Of a stretch of DNA of 64,000 bases, positions 45,119 to 57,244 are shown piece by piece. This stretch comes from Halicephalobus mephisto (lineage: Eukaryota; Nematoda; Chromadorea; Rhabditida; Panagrolaimidae), in NCBI GenBank assembly GCA_009193035.1, contig SWDT01000036.1:248001-312000 (forward strand). The letters are read 5' to 3'. The translations under genes and the position numbers were made by a program. The notes under the pieces were generated by a model that did no database searches, had not been told where the DNA came from, and was given only the letters and a program-made list of their open reading frames with translations. Position 1 is the first letter of the stretch. Every line of letters begins with the position of its first letter.

Positions 45119-46069
45119 ATGCCAGAACGGACTATAGATCCGGGGTTCCGGATATTGTCTTTCTTTTCGGAAAATCATTTCCACGAATCTTTGTAAGGTT
45201 TTGAAATTTTACCAAAATTAACTTTTTTATCTGTGCATTCTAGAAGAAGTTGTTCTTCCCTCTATTCCCTCCCTGAAACAAAAAACTGGAAGTATGGGAC
45301 GATGATTGTTTACACTCACACAGACGTCCCTTCTGAATTTCTTTTCAATTACTCCCGTCACTGTCCGATGGTCGAACTCAGAAAATTTGACTACAGTAAC
45401 CTCCCTAAACACATCTATAGGAATCTCATGAATTATTCTTGGAAGCCCATATTGATCCACAGATTTATGAAAGAATTCGACCGCTTTCTTTACATTGATG
45501 CTTCTATTGTGTTTCAGACGAAGATTAATAATACTATAAAGGTTAACGATACCATAAAAGTTTGTTATATTTATTTAACGTTTATTTGATGAATCAATAG
45601 TTTTCAGTCGCTGTTTAATTCAATAAATGAGTTCCCGTGCGGAATGAGACAACTAAAAATTACGATACATTCTGTATTCAGTGCTACTGATCCCCAAATG
45701 TTGCAGTATTACAATATGTCAGTAAAAGCAGTAAGAAATTAATTGGTACTTTGTCAACTATAACTTAACTGTTTCCAGGCACAGGAAGTGAAAATGATAG
45801 CCGGTGGTCTTTTCATTGTTTCAAAAACAGAAGAATCTCAGCAAATTATCGATGCATGGGTAGATTGTGCCATGATTAATGGTTGTATGGCTCCTCCAGG
45901 ATCTCATCACGACTGTAAAGGAAAGTGGAAAGATGATAAATATGCAGGTTGTCATCGATATGATCAGTCTGCTCTGCATATTCTTCTTTACAAGTGTAAC
46001 CCAGAATTAGAGAAGATATACAGATCGACAGATCTAGTCAAAATTTGCCGCGGAAACCGATGTCCATAA
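45119..46069 (+). CDS. Glycosyltransferase-like protein of a nematode DUF1647-type family (261 aa)
   Basis: Seen: exons 45119-45192, 45244-45541, 45608-45730 and 45779-46069 join in frame (74, 298, 123 and 291 bases, stop TAA). Key segments are RILSFFSENHFHESL, KYGTMIVYTHTDVP, YSWKPILIHRFMKEF, FLYIDASIVF and MIAGGLFIVSK, with a Cys-rich C-terminus (GCMAPPGSHHDCKG, RYDQSALHILLYKC). The DAS motif after FLYI resembles the metal-site DxD region of GT-A-like proteins. Start 45119 was chosen because GGCTTCAG lies two bases before it. Odd: a type II anchor (MFKLINLKYLIVLVFLYLL) begins at 45009 in another frame and would be the expected N-terminus, so a one-base indel may separate them. Function is inferred only. 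Confidence 0.6.
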
Positions 46070-46149
46070 TAATTATATTTTTGGAAATGAACAAATTATA
46101 TAACTCTTCACTATAGTTAATGTTAGTCGGTGTATTGACTGAGCTATAA

Positions 46150-46425
46150 CTTTCTCCAATAGAAAGCTCAAAGCTCCGCCCAGTCAACCAACGTCTGGAA
46201 GGTGAGGTCAAAGTGTCAAAAAGAGGTAGTCGTTGAGAAGATCTAGCTTTCAACTGGTTCGAGTTTGACCTCGGTCAAACGAGGCCCTTTCCTTTCTTTG
46301 TTCCATGGTTACGTTAAGATAAACAGACTTGAATTGCTAGCGGTAGGAACCGACAGTTTTCCGCCTAATTATAGAGTTCCTAGGTATCATGCCATCGAAA
46401 CTCCAATCCTAACCCTACATTTCAT
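46150..46425. repeat. Dispersed repeat family, copy B
   Basis: The order of blocks is the same as in copy A: CCGCCCAGTCAACCAACGTC, GGTTCGAGTTTGACCTC with CAAACGAGGCCCTTTCC, GTTAAGATAAA and TTTTCCGCCTAATTA. It is the least degenerate of the three in its central palindromic TTTGACCTCGGTCAAA. Confidence 0.6.
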
Positions 46426-46694
46426 TACATAAGCATATAGAATTGTTATATTTTTGTTTTAAATTTAACCTAATCACTTTTATGATCACAAAAGTATTCA
46501 ATAAATAAAAAAAGTAGAAATAGTCCTCCATTGTGATATTTTCTCATAATACTTGAAAGATTTGTGGTTGATACGACAGAATTATATTAGTGAAAGTAAC
46601 TGGGTTATTTTCAGATTATAGTATTTAGCATGGTAATGTGTCTTTTTCCACGTCGTTCTTTTCCAAAACTGTTCCATATGTGAATAGTCCGAAA

Positions 46695-48962
46695 ATGAGT
46701 CTGAAACGCAAGGAACAAAAACGACCGGATGTTCAATATCTTCGAGTTGTTGCGATTGCCGCTGTTTTGGGATTTCATCTGAGACCTGAGCTTGTTCCCC
46801 AGGGATTCCTTGGAGTTGATATGTTGGTTTTTATTTTCACATATCATTTTACATAATAATGATTTCAGATTCTTTGTCATCTCAGGGTATTTGATGACTC
46901 TGATTCTCAACTTCGGTCAGAAGTCACTGACAATGAGATCGATATTTCAGTTCTATGAACGGAGAATGAAGAGACTCTTTCCTGCTTATTTTTTGGTTAT
47001 CTTAGCAACATTATTCATATGTGGATTCTATCTAATTGCGCTGGACTTTGATTTCCTTAGAACAGATGCTCTATGGGCGACGGTGTTCTCAACAAATCTG
47101 CAGTCGATGCTGAAGAAAGAAATATATTTCAACCTCATTGGTGACTATAAGTTTTTCCTTCACACATGGTCCCTCTCCGTTGAATTTCAGTATTACTTAC
47201 TCGCTCCATTCCTGATATACGGAATCTATCGGTCTAGACATCCTTTAATTGCGACTACTGTTATTGGGTTGATATCATTGATTTTCCAAATAATAATGAA
47301 AGAATTCGAAACAATTTCGTTCAGCTGTGTGTTTTCTCGAATATGGCAGTTTCTGATAGGAAGTTTTGTTTTCTACCTTGAAGAAAGAAGACAATTCACC
47401 CAGAATCCATCGGAAGACGAGGTAGAGCTGGTGGAAGATGGAGAGCCAAAGATTTCAAAGAATATGTATTCACATAACAGTTCCGTTAAACTTTGTTTTA
47501 AAGGATACTGATTTTTTTTTCTCTTTCTGCTATCACATTTATGCCGGCATTGTCTACTACCTTCTATTACACTGTTCTAATTAGGATAACTGCAACAATA
47601 TTGACAGGAATCGCTATGTTTGTTGGATGGAATCACGAGCCTAATTTTCTTAGCAGATGTTTGTATATTTGGAGATATATCCTATTCAGTTTATCTCGTT
47701 CATGGCCGTTATCATTTTGGCCAAATACTTGCAAATCTTCGAATCTTGGTGTAAGTTGATTCTAAAGCTTTAGATTTGACTATTTATAAATAAATTGTTT
47801 AGCTGTACTGCATAATCTAGGAATTATATTCATCCTTTCTATTCTCCAATATGAATTGTTTGAGAAGAAATTACTAAAAGCTTCTATCAGAAAGTTTTTC
47901 TTATTTGTATTGGCTTAATTATGGAATAGTTGTGATAGAAACACAACAACAAGGACTCGGATACACTTCTTCTGTGGGTTCATATATTGATTTAATCTTA
48001 TTGTCGTTATTTTCATTTGTAGATTCCTCAGCATCCTGCTGTTGCCGGCAACCAAATGATGGCTAAAGAATGCGAAAATCGCCTAAAGTTTTTCTCCTGT
48101 AATTGGGATCCAGAAATGTTAACTGTTGTAAACAACAAAAAACCAACGACGAGTGAAGCTTTCTTCTGTTCGTATAATGGAACCGGTAAAGCGACTATTT
48201 TCGTTACAGGCAACAGTTTTGCTATCCGACAAGTCAGTACAATTGAAACTGCTTTGAGGGACAAATACAAGAAATTGTACTTTGTTTCTAGACCAAATTG
48301 TCTACCTTTTGAATCTTTTAATGGCTTCTTTCCTAAACGATGGGGATGTGATGAAGTTAGAAATAAGACAGTTCAGTTTCTAGAGAAATTTAAGCCAGAT
48401 TTCTTGATTATTACACAAAGGTAAATTTCAATGGATTAACTTCTGATTTGTCAAGAAAACAGATCTTCTTTCTAATGAAACGACTTTTAGACTTAGTGGA
48501 CATCCGAAATTCCAAAAGCCGCTCACGATGAAACAGGCTAAAATCGACAACACCACACTTATAGTTGCAGATTATCTAAAGATGTTCTCCCAGTTTGTGA
48601 GAAAGATTTTCATCATCGAACCCCACGTAGTTCTCACCTTTGATCCTGTGACGGTACTTGCTAAAGAGCTCTCTCAAGGGAATTCCATCGATAAATACCA
48701 TGTTTCAATGAGTAAACTTCAAAAGGAGATTGATCCAGGCTGGTTTCGAATTCTCGCAGCAATGGACACTTGTCCCAAATGCGAATCTATCCCTATCAGA
48801 TCTATCTTCTGCAAAGACGATAAATGTCCTGTTTACGAAGCAAAGAGAAAGCTGTCCTTATTCTGTGACTATGGTCATCTCAGTCCTCTCGGTGTTGAGA
48901 AAATGGTACCTATCGTGAAAACTTATTTCAACAAAGCATTAGCTAATTTAACATTGAATTAG
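46695..48962 (+). pseudogene. Acyltransferase-3 / SGNH paralogue with several frameshifts
   Basis: Seen: intact first exons 46695-46822 and 46869-about 47470 join over a 46-base intron to restore GFLGVDIFFVISGYL, then RMKRLFPAYF and HTWSLSVEFQYY. From about 47470 the homologous sequence changes frame repeatedly: at a 10-T run near 47515, inside CLYI-FGDISYSVYLVH (about 47676), at the following WP (about 47703), and again between 47760 and 48040. The C-terminal SGNH half is open again: 48043-48420 (FVTGNSFAIR) and 48491-48962 (CDYGHLSPLG, stop TAG). It is paralogous to 36421-39017. The damage is confined to the middle, so this is either a young pseudogene or consensus indel errors. Confidence 0.75.
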
Positions 48963-49335
48963 TGGGTTTATAATAAGTACTTATTTGGGGCCTTTGGAGC
49001 TCTTCTGAATTTCATAAAGTTTAAAATATTGAATGCATGATATTTTATCTCTGGAATTTGTAAATTGCAAGAAATCATAATACTTTCTCGATGCATAATC
49101 CACCTCAGAAGTTCGTTTGATAAAATTCAATGATATATGCTGAGTATATGTCGTAAATTTAGTGAAATTTTATAAAACTAGTGTCAAAACTTCAATCTAA
49201 GTAAATTTACTCTTCTTAATCTTAATGAAATACTAATACATGTTGAGACATGTTTGAAGTTAATTATTACTTTTAATTTTATTAATTGGCAGCGAAAAAC
49301 AGTTCAAGCCTGAGATTGATTCAAAAACTCTGAAT
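48963..49335. other. Intergenic AT-rich sequence
   Basis: I see no gene, repeat or RNA. It separates the acyltransferase pseudogene from the antisense channel fragment. Confidence 0.6.
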
Positions 49336-49710
49336 TTATTCAGCTTTTAAGAGCGAATTCCAGTTGAGTCCAATCAACCACCGTTGAAACTTAGTGTAAC
49401 ACGATTCCTCATCTTTTAAGTGCGTCAGCTCATTTTTGAAGCCTTCGTTATTTACTTGAGCAAGTCCAGAGCCACTGACTTCTTTGACCCTGATTATAGC
49501 GTTCTCAACTCCAAGGACTCGAATTCGATCCAAAGTAGATTCTGGTGCAATACTCGAGAAGAGGAGTAAGTTAGCGATCCAAGCACGTAAATCCAGGATG
49601 TCATTGGCCTCAACTTCTTCGATCAGCATGGCTAAATTTTTAGTGAAGGATTGGAACATGGTTATAAACACGGAGGAGCCGTTGGAGAGGATCTGAAAGA
49701 ATGAATTCAA
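49336..49710 (-). pseudogene. Fragment of a TRPA-like channel paralogue with the S6 region deleted
   Basis: This 124-residue open frame matches two separated parts of the channel at 54438-57244. NGSSVFITMFQSFTKNLAM then EVEANDILDLRAWIANLLL corresponds to the pore segment, and LDRIRVLGVENAIIRVKE through QRWLIGLNWNSLL to the last 60 residues. About 125 residues between them (S6 and the following cytoplasmic part) are missing at the FSS-IAPEST junction. No upstream transmembrane exons are visible. It is inferred to be a deleted pseudogene, although the frame is still open. Confidence 0.75.
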
Positions 49711-49874
49711 GGAATTTTAATAAAAGAGGATTTAGATAATGATTGGAAAGTGATAAATTACTATAATCAAAAAGTGCTCTTAAAAACAAGTACAAAAAGT
49801 TTTTCGTCTCTATAATGAATTAGCTATCTTTTAATGAATCCCTAAGAAATGAAAATGTGATGAAATAAGAAATA

Positions 49875-50395
49875 AAACAATTGATTTTCCAGAAAATCTT
49901 AAACCAAATTTCCTTGTTATTATTCATTGGTAAGTTGTAAGGATTTAAATCTTCTTTTTGCGCTAAATGTTTTCTAATACAAAGAATTTCTGACTTAGTG
50001 ACAGTTTTAATATTTAAACATCATTTACAATGAAAAGGACGAAAACTGACAACACTACTCCCATCGTTTAAACTATTTAAAATTATTTCTCCATGTTGTT
50101 AAAAAAGTATTTTACGATTGAACTACATGTGATGTTTCGGTGTAATCTCACATCGAAATCTGCGAAAAATATTTTTGAAAGAAAATCCATCAATGATTAC
50201 TACGTCTTCATAAATATACTCCGAAAATAAACAGATTTAGGTTCATTGCAGTTATGGATACTTATCCGAAGTGCGGGCCAATATTTACCACATCAGTATT
50301 CTGCAAGGATAATAAGTGGTCTATGTATGATGCGAAAACGAAACTACTTTTATTTTCGAATACGATCATCCGAATCTGCCAATCTTTGAAATAGT
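49875..50395 (+). pseudogene. Decayed SGNH-domain fragment of a third acyltransferase copy
   Basis: The sequence follows 48385-48950 block by block: LKPNFLVIIHW with a splice-like GGTAAG, a degraded middle with stops, then AVMDTYPKCGPIFTTSVFCKD against AAMDTCPKCESIPIRSIFCKD and YDAKTKLLLF against YEAKRKLSLF. Frames are broken and the terminal Asp/His block is lost. Confidence 0.75.
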
Positions 50396-50404
50396 GATTT
50401 TGTA

Positions 50405-50720
50405 GGCAGAAAGGACGAAAGTAAACCGTCAATAGCTTCAAAAGATGTGCATTCCACACAGTCAACTGACGTTTATAGAGGTGTAACTAAAAGCACAAAA
50501 TGAGTCACTCTTTTACTGTCACCATAGTTTGAACGATCTGAGTCTAGCTTTTTCTGAACGAGGACCTCTCTTCTACCTCCTCTATAGTCAATTTATGAAT
50601 AAAACGTATGCTGATATTACGAACATAGTAAGGTTCTACAATCTTCTGCTAGATGACAAAGTCTAGAAGGACTGTCTACCACAGCCTGTAACATTTTTAC
50701 TTTCCCCTTTTTACTATAGA
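50405..50720. repeat. Dispersed repeat family, copy C
   Basis: The most diverged copy, with CACAGTCAACTGACGTTTA, GAGTCTAGCTTTTTCTGAACGAGGACC and a late TTCTGCTAGATGAC hairpin block in the same order as copies A and B. It follows the SGNH fragment directly. Confidence 0.5.
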
Positions 50721-51889
50721 GCCCGAACAACGATCAGAACTTAACTAAGAAGAGATTTGAGGAGAACTTCTTTTATTTATTACAATAAGTAAACTGTTTC
50801 TTACCTTATAATACATGAACGGCTCACTTGCATTAATCCTACGTGAAGTTATAGTACTTTGAATATATATCTTGGTATCGTTTGTATTACTTTTTTCTTA
50901 CATCCTATAAGTTAAGGAATCAAGCCTTGTTCATTATACAGAGCAATAGTAGATGTGTAATTTTACTTTGACATATTGAACTCTGTTTTTATTTTTAGAA
51001 GAAAAATTCCTCAAAAACATCAGTCAAAACAACGTGAAATAAGTAAAGGAAATAAAATCCGATTTTTAAAAAATTGCTATCCTGTTCTGTTTACCATTAT
51101 GCATCAGATTTAATTTTGTTAACTTATTCCTCTTTGGCTGCAATTGTTATTCTGGTTAGTATTTATGATCTTTGGTTTTTATGAACATAAAAAATTCGTT
51201 TATTAACGATAACTCCTCAAATTCAAACATTAAGAAGTTATTTTATTTCTTGCTTTCCATCTGTTGATTCTTTTAAATATCATTTCTTAAATCTAGCTTT
51301 TTTAGTCTATTCGTATATTATATTTTTTATAGACATTAATTAACAATTCTTTCGATTTATTCATTTATTGTCCTGGCTTAGATTCTAAGATATTGCAAAA
51401 TCATACTACAAAAATATTTGTTAGATAGGTTCATTAATAATCCAATTAAAAGTAACTTGAATTCAATTATATTTTTAAATTGATCATTAGATACTAGAAA
51501 ATCTACTAATGATTTTTTAAATCAAAAAGGCTTGAGATAAACTGTCATCATTGTTTTTTAAAGTCAATATATTTCGAAACTTCACAGTTTTTTAGTGAAT
51601 CTACTTTTTTCAGACCAAAATAAGGAATTTCCGAATTATTAATTGATATAATATTAAATTTATTGTCAAATACTCACCACTCTCATTCATACTGTTCTTA
51701 ATACGCAACTTATATAATCCATCGCATTGATGATCTATTATACTCTTTATTTATAAACAGAAATGAAATATATTCTGAAATGTGAAAACTATTTGCTCAG
51801 TTTTTTCGTTCAAAATTTCGCATATTTGAATTTCTTTTATTTACGATAAAAGCCGTTTATTAGTCAGTTATTCATTACTTTCAGAAACA
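50721..51889. other. AT-rich intergenic region
   Basis: No reading frame, RNA gene or repeat is supported. The last 10 bases contain CTTTCAG, the probable trans-splice acceptor of the downstream methyltransferase gene. Confidence 0.6.
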
Positions 51890-52846
51890 ATGCCAAAACT
51901 ATTTCGTGTGTTCTTTCTTCTTTTATTTTTAATTGTTGTTGCTCTTTTATATCAACAATCGAGGTATTATAAAGATCAATCATCTTCAAAGATCCATTTG
52001 TATTCGGCCGATTCTGTAGTTATTCAGAATACCAAACAATGTCTAAGCCAAGTGAATGCTGACGACGAGATGAAGCCATTCATAGAATCATTTGTGAACT
52101 GTCTAAAACTGTTGCCGAAATTAGAACTGATGAACTCCAAACAGAATAAATTCAAAGAAGTTAAAGTTCTTCTTCCTTTGAGGCAGAGTTTTAACGAATC
52201 TGAATGCATCTGGGTGACAATGGGCATTGGAGATAGCACGGACATTGAAGCAGAGTTCAAAAAGAAATATCCTAGGTGTAAATTATATGGAATAGAAGCT
52301 AGTGAAGATCAATTTGCCGATTTTGACAAGTTTGGAAAAGTTATTCCCTTTGGTGTCGGTAGGTCCTTTGAATAGAGGAAGTTATTTTTCTAACACTCAT
52401 TTCCAGGAGTAGAAGCTGGAAGCTTCGTTCTTACTCTCAGAACTCATAAAAAAGAGAGAGGACAATATCCCTACTTCGAGAAGAATGTTACTATATACCC
52501 TCTCTCACAGCTTCTGGACAAGTATGTCGGTCAAAGACTTGTTCATTTTATGACCATCGATCTCGAAGGCTTTGAATACTCAATAATGGAGGAGCTAATT
52601 GACAATGAAGGGAGACTCTCGAAACAGGGGATTGTCTTTTGTTTGATAGACGCTGAGTTTCATCAGTACAAAAAGGAATATGCTGCTGCTCTTAAAAGAT
52701 TGATAAAGAAATCTTCAAAATACGAATCGGACTATTTGCCAATCAGCCACAATTGGTACATGGAAATTCATCACAAAATCACTTTTATTAATTTCAAAAG
52801 GAAAGAATGCAGACAAGCTTTTGATATTGAGAATTTATTCGACTAA
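51890..52846 (+). CDS. FkbM-type SAM-dependent methyltransferase-like membrane protein (302 aa)
   Basis: Seen: exons 51890-52358 and 52407-52846 join across a 48-base intron (phase 1) to give 302 residues and a stop TAA. The start is supported by CTTTCAG five bases upstream. Residues 5-22 form a signal anchor (RVFFLLLFLIVVALLY). IWVTMGIGDSTDIE resembles a Gly-rich SAM-binding loop, LYGIEAS the acidic strand-2 end, and FMTIDLEGFEYSIM the conserved IDxEGxE block of the FkbM family. The C-terminus has HNWYMEIHH. Known: nematodes have many such proteins of unknown substrate. Inferred: a Golgi or ER-lumen methyltransferase, possibly glycan-directed like its neighbours. Confidence 0.8.
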
Positions 52847-54437
52847 ATATATTCAACTTACTGTAGTCTGTAATTAAATCATCATACACTTCAAAGAAAA
52901 GTACACATTGATAATGTTTTCCAATATATTCAATATTGAGGCCAAAGCCAACTATAATGTGACAGAAGATGTTGTTGCGAACGCTTAAGAGTTAGAAATT
53001 CTCTTTGTAGATTCCTCAAACTTGGATGGCTAAACATTATTGGAAACTTTAACACGTGGAGATTCGCGTATAATTTAGGCGACTTTTGTAGCTTTTGGAA
53101 TGTTAAGTCGAATGATATATCACATTTCAAGATTTAGTTGAGTTTAGTATATGAATAATTATTAAATCCTACAAAATTAATTGATAAACTGAAATACCTT
53201 ACTAGAAATAGTTTTATTAAAATTGAAACGAAGAATTGTTTTCGTTGTTGTTGAGTAAGTTACTTTTCAAATATCAGATCACATTGTTTTAGGCAATTTT
53301 TTGAATTGAATATAAACACTGAAAATCAAATATTAAATAACCGACAGTTCTGATTAAGACCAATTTAAATATAATTTAGAGAACTTTGAAGAGTATGTTA
53401 ACATATAAATAGCATGACAAGATTTATTATCACATCATTGTGGAAAATTACAGTGATCTTCAATCATTGTTCAGTTTATTAGAAACAATTATTTCTAATT
53501 CCATATTGGATTTTTCAACATGCATTTTTACGCTTTTTGTAATTTTATGAATTTAAAATAAAAAGTAATAAAAATCGGATTTATCTCAGAAGGAAAATAT
53601 AAATTGAAAAAAAATTTAGACTTGTTGTAATAGTGGAATTTGCAACCGAAAAAACTGTTGCGGAACATGTGTGATTTCTTATGTTTGTGTTACAAGTCTT
53701 CAATTCTAACATGAAAATAGTATTTTTGAGATAAAAAATAGATAAAATAGAATCGGCTTTATTTTCATCTTTTAAACTTTTTTATATTTCAAAGTACTAA
53801 TTTATCTCACATTTGAATTCTATACATGATTCTGATTGAAAATATTTGTAAACGAGAAATGTAAATTTTTTTAACGAACTTTCTGATCTTCAGGAATCAA
53901 AACAAATCCTGGGTGAAAGATATCCAAGAAAGAAAACTTGATTTTTTCGTTACCTTACCCAAATGTAATTTTGACAGTAAAATACTCAAAAACAAAAATT
54001 TGCGTTTTCTATAATGAGATAACAAAGTTTCATTTTTGAGATAAATCATAATTGCTCTTTTTTTATTCCACAAAGCCGATAATTTTCCAATTTACGGTAA
54101 AAGTTAGAACTCTAAAACTTTGATATTTCCTATTTGTAACCTTCAAACTTCCGGAAATAAATCATTAACTGCTTTTCGAAATTGAGTATGGCACTAAAAA
54201 TTACTCTATCTCTCTATTCATGCTAAATTGAAAACCAATGTTTTTCATTTGTCTTTCGAGAAAAACGCGGATTAATCAGAATGATTGCAAACAACTGTCG
54301 ATTTCAATTTCTAAAAGTTATTGACTCATTCATCCTATCCAGTGATTTTGAAAATTGAACTTTGTGGTCTGATCAAGTGGAAAAAATAAAATTTTACATT
54401 AAAAATCTTATCGTAGGATAAATATAAACTCGAGAAA
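52847..54437. other. AT-rich intergenic region upstream of the TRPA-like gene
   Basis: About 1.6 kb with no supported exon. In particular no ankyrin-repeat coding sequence is visible on the + strand, which bears on whether the next gene's N-terminus is complete. Confidence 0.6.
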
Positions 54438-57244
54438 ATGGAGTGCTGTAATTTTACAGATTGTAATTCAAGTGACGACGAAAATGAGGATAAGGATGAC
54501 GAAATGTAAGTTGATTTTGCTTTTCTCTTATCGATATAGTGGTAGTAAAGTTTGCTTCTCGCTGAAATCTGTTTCTATTTCTTCTAAATGGAAATTATTT
54601 GAATAGTGATTGATACTGAAGATTATCTTTTTTAATCATCATCCTAATATTTTTTAAAGACCAGATAATATTCACTGCAGACGATTAATTATATTTCTTA
54701 GTCACTCTTCGGATAGTTTCCATTATAAATATACTGATAATGACTGGAAAGCATGATTGATTCTCAAATTCAGTCACTATCTATTTTCGTTCTTTTAACA
54801 GAAATAATAAGAATATTAACTATTATTGGTGATAAATTATCCTTTCGCAGTCAATATTCTGATGATTTTGATCAGAAGGGGCAATCTTGGATAAGAACTA
54901 AAAACTACTATTGTTTTCTGAAAACAATCCTTTGCTCCTCTAATAGAAATTGTCAGGATAGTGATTATTGTTAAAGATAGTTTGTTTTGATGATTGATTA
55001 TGATTCTTAATGAATGTGATTTGAATGTCTTCTGTATTTTCAGCTTAATTACCGAAGAATGCAACAAGTACACCAGAATAGTCCACGATATTAAGAAGAA
55101 GAGGACCATATATGCCTTCGATTATAATGGGATTTCATTGGACTGGCGAATATTGAAAAAGTTGAAAGATAACAACCAATGGGACGTCATCAGACACCCT
55201 TATGTCCTCAATTACATCAATGAAATATTGATCCATTCGGCAATGAGCTATGCTATCCATATTGTGACGTATTTCATTTTCCTGTTTTTGTTTTGTTATT
55301 ATATTCACACCAATTTCCAGATATGGAACACCATTATCCTGACAATTCTATCTGCTGTATTTGCTTTTGCATCGGTAGGAAATTAATGTTGAGTTGTAAG
55401 TCCAGGGATATCCTTGGACTAAGGATTATAGGATGTATTTTGTAAATGAAAAAGAGCATTTAGAACTTCAAACTTTTTAAAAATTATCTTGTGTTTCAAC
55501 TAATTCAGAAGATAGATTTTTTGGAAAAAATCCAGTTGTATATCTTGTGTATTACTGACAAAAATTCAAAGAGTAGTAAACATGGGAAAGATTTGATTTT
55601 TGGAGAAAAATTCATAAAAAATTCTAGCTTTATACAAGGGAAATTACAAAATGCATATATATAATTTTTGAGTTTAATCCTCCAGGATAATAATCAGAAA
55701 TAAATCCTTAAATTTTGTTTTACTAAATAAGTTATTCAGATATGAAATTTCGTCGCAAAATTAGGATATACACGAGGTTTATTATTTTCTGAAATTAATA
55801 ACTCTGTTTCTTGATAACTATAAAAACACGAAGGATCTCTAACCATATTAGTTAATTGTGGATTCCCGTTTCAGATCGTCAAGATCGCACTCAAAATCCA
55901 AAGGGAATCAAGTTGTTGTGACATCTCGATCCAATTCTTTGCTGGTTGTATCTTCACTTTTATTACTTATATCGCCACTATTGTCTTCGTTTGGTTTCCT
56001 ACAATTTCGAACTATGATGACTACAACATCGAGATCAAGGAGGTGATTTCCCGGCTTCTACCTATCATTGCAATTGTATTTTCTTGGATCAAATGCTTAT
56101 ATATCCTCAGGAAATCTCCCTGTGGGCCTTATATTCTGATGATGTTCAAAATTTTGAGAAGCTTTATGGGAACTATTTTCATCTGGATCCCCACGTTGCT
56201 TTGTTTTGTGTTTTTATTCCAATTAGTCATACAAGGATCCGGGAAACACCCCTGTGACGGCATGGTGAGCTCAGAGCAAAAATCGTTAAAAGAGTAACTA
56301 TGTTCTATTACCTTCCTAGACAGTCGCTGTCCTAGGAATTGCTATTTTAAAAAGTTCAACATTGACTACATTAAGTGATTTACAGATTTTCAAAAATTCC
56401 TCGAGAGTTCCAACTGGATAGCACTTCAAAAAGATTATTTATGTCCAAATAATCAACATTCAAACTAACAAATTTTTTCCTTATTATTCATTTTCAGAAT
56501 CTATCGGACAACTCTACCACTTTGACTATAATCGAGTGCTTCACGAAAACCTCGGCTATGATGCTTGGCGAGGTTGAAGTCAATGATATCCTAGAGTTAA
56601 GAGCATTGACCGCAAACCTGCTTCTAATCTTTTTCGAAATTGTTGCCGCCATCCTTCTGCTGAACCTAATGGTAGATTTTTTTTCTACATGGAAGTCATT
56701 CAGAATAGTCTGTTTTCAGACCTCCATTGCCGTTGGGGATGTCAACGAACTCAGAAAGAGTGCCGATGAGGACTTACTTCGAATTAAGGTCGGTTACTGT
56801 ATCGAAGCTCTTCATTTTAGTGAGTTCACCAGATGCTGCTTCTGGACTCCATTGTTCAAACAAAAAATCAACAATATTGCTGTCGTCTACAAGCATGAAA
56901 ACAAAATGTTCACAACGAAAATGGAGTTTAAAAAACGGAACATTTATCCAATTAAGACTGTAGAAGATTACCACATCCATGAATTGAGGATGGAGCCAGA
57001 GTCCATTAGAACCATTTTTCCAAATGTTGCCAGAGGGTCGATTTTAGATCAAGGCCGAGTAGTTGAGGTTGGAAACTCTGTAATAAAAATCAAGAAACTC
57101 AGTAACTTTGCGATCGCTCAAATGGAGAATACAAGTCTTTTAAAGGTACTTTTAAAATTGGAGGACAAAGAATGCTGTATCAAACTAAAACGATGGTTGA
57201 TTGGGATCAACTGGAATGCACTCTTGAATTATCCAGTGAATTAA
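54438..57244 (+). CDS. Small TRPA-like cation channel without visible ankyrin repeats (495 aa)
   Basis: Seen: exons 54438-54505, 55044-55374, 55875-56264, 56498-56671 and 56720-57244 (68, 331, 390, 174 and 525 bases) join in frame. A 22-residue Cys/acidic N-terminus leads to a pre-S1 helix (RHPYVLNYINEILIH). Hydrophobic segments lie at about 92-110, 116-133, 154-174, 192-210 and 232-252; a pore loop follows at 276-293 (CFTKTSAMMLGEVEVND) and S6 at 300-321 (IVAAILLLNLM). TSIAVGDVNELRKSA resembles the post-S6 helix of TRPA channels (NLLVGLAVGD-like). Known: TRPA channels normally carry many N-terminal ankyrin repeats. Here almost the whole cytoplasmic head is absent, unless exons lie far upstream. 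The last intron is 48 bases and in frame, so retention would add 16 residues. Confidence 0.7.
54640..54985. repeat. Degenerate copies of the CAGTCACTATCC / GGATAGTGA repeat
   Basis: In the first intron of the channel gene, CAGTCACTATCTATTTT, GGATAGTGATTATTG, AATGACTGGAAAG and AACAGAAATAATAAGAATA-type blocks match diverged units of the array at 19080-19260. No tandem order remains. Confidence 0.5.
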
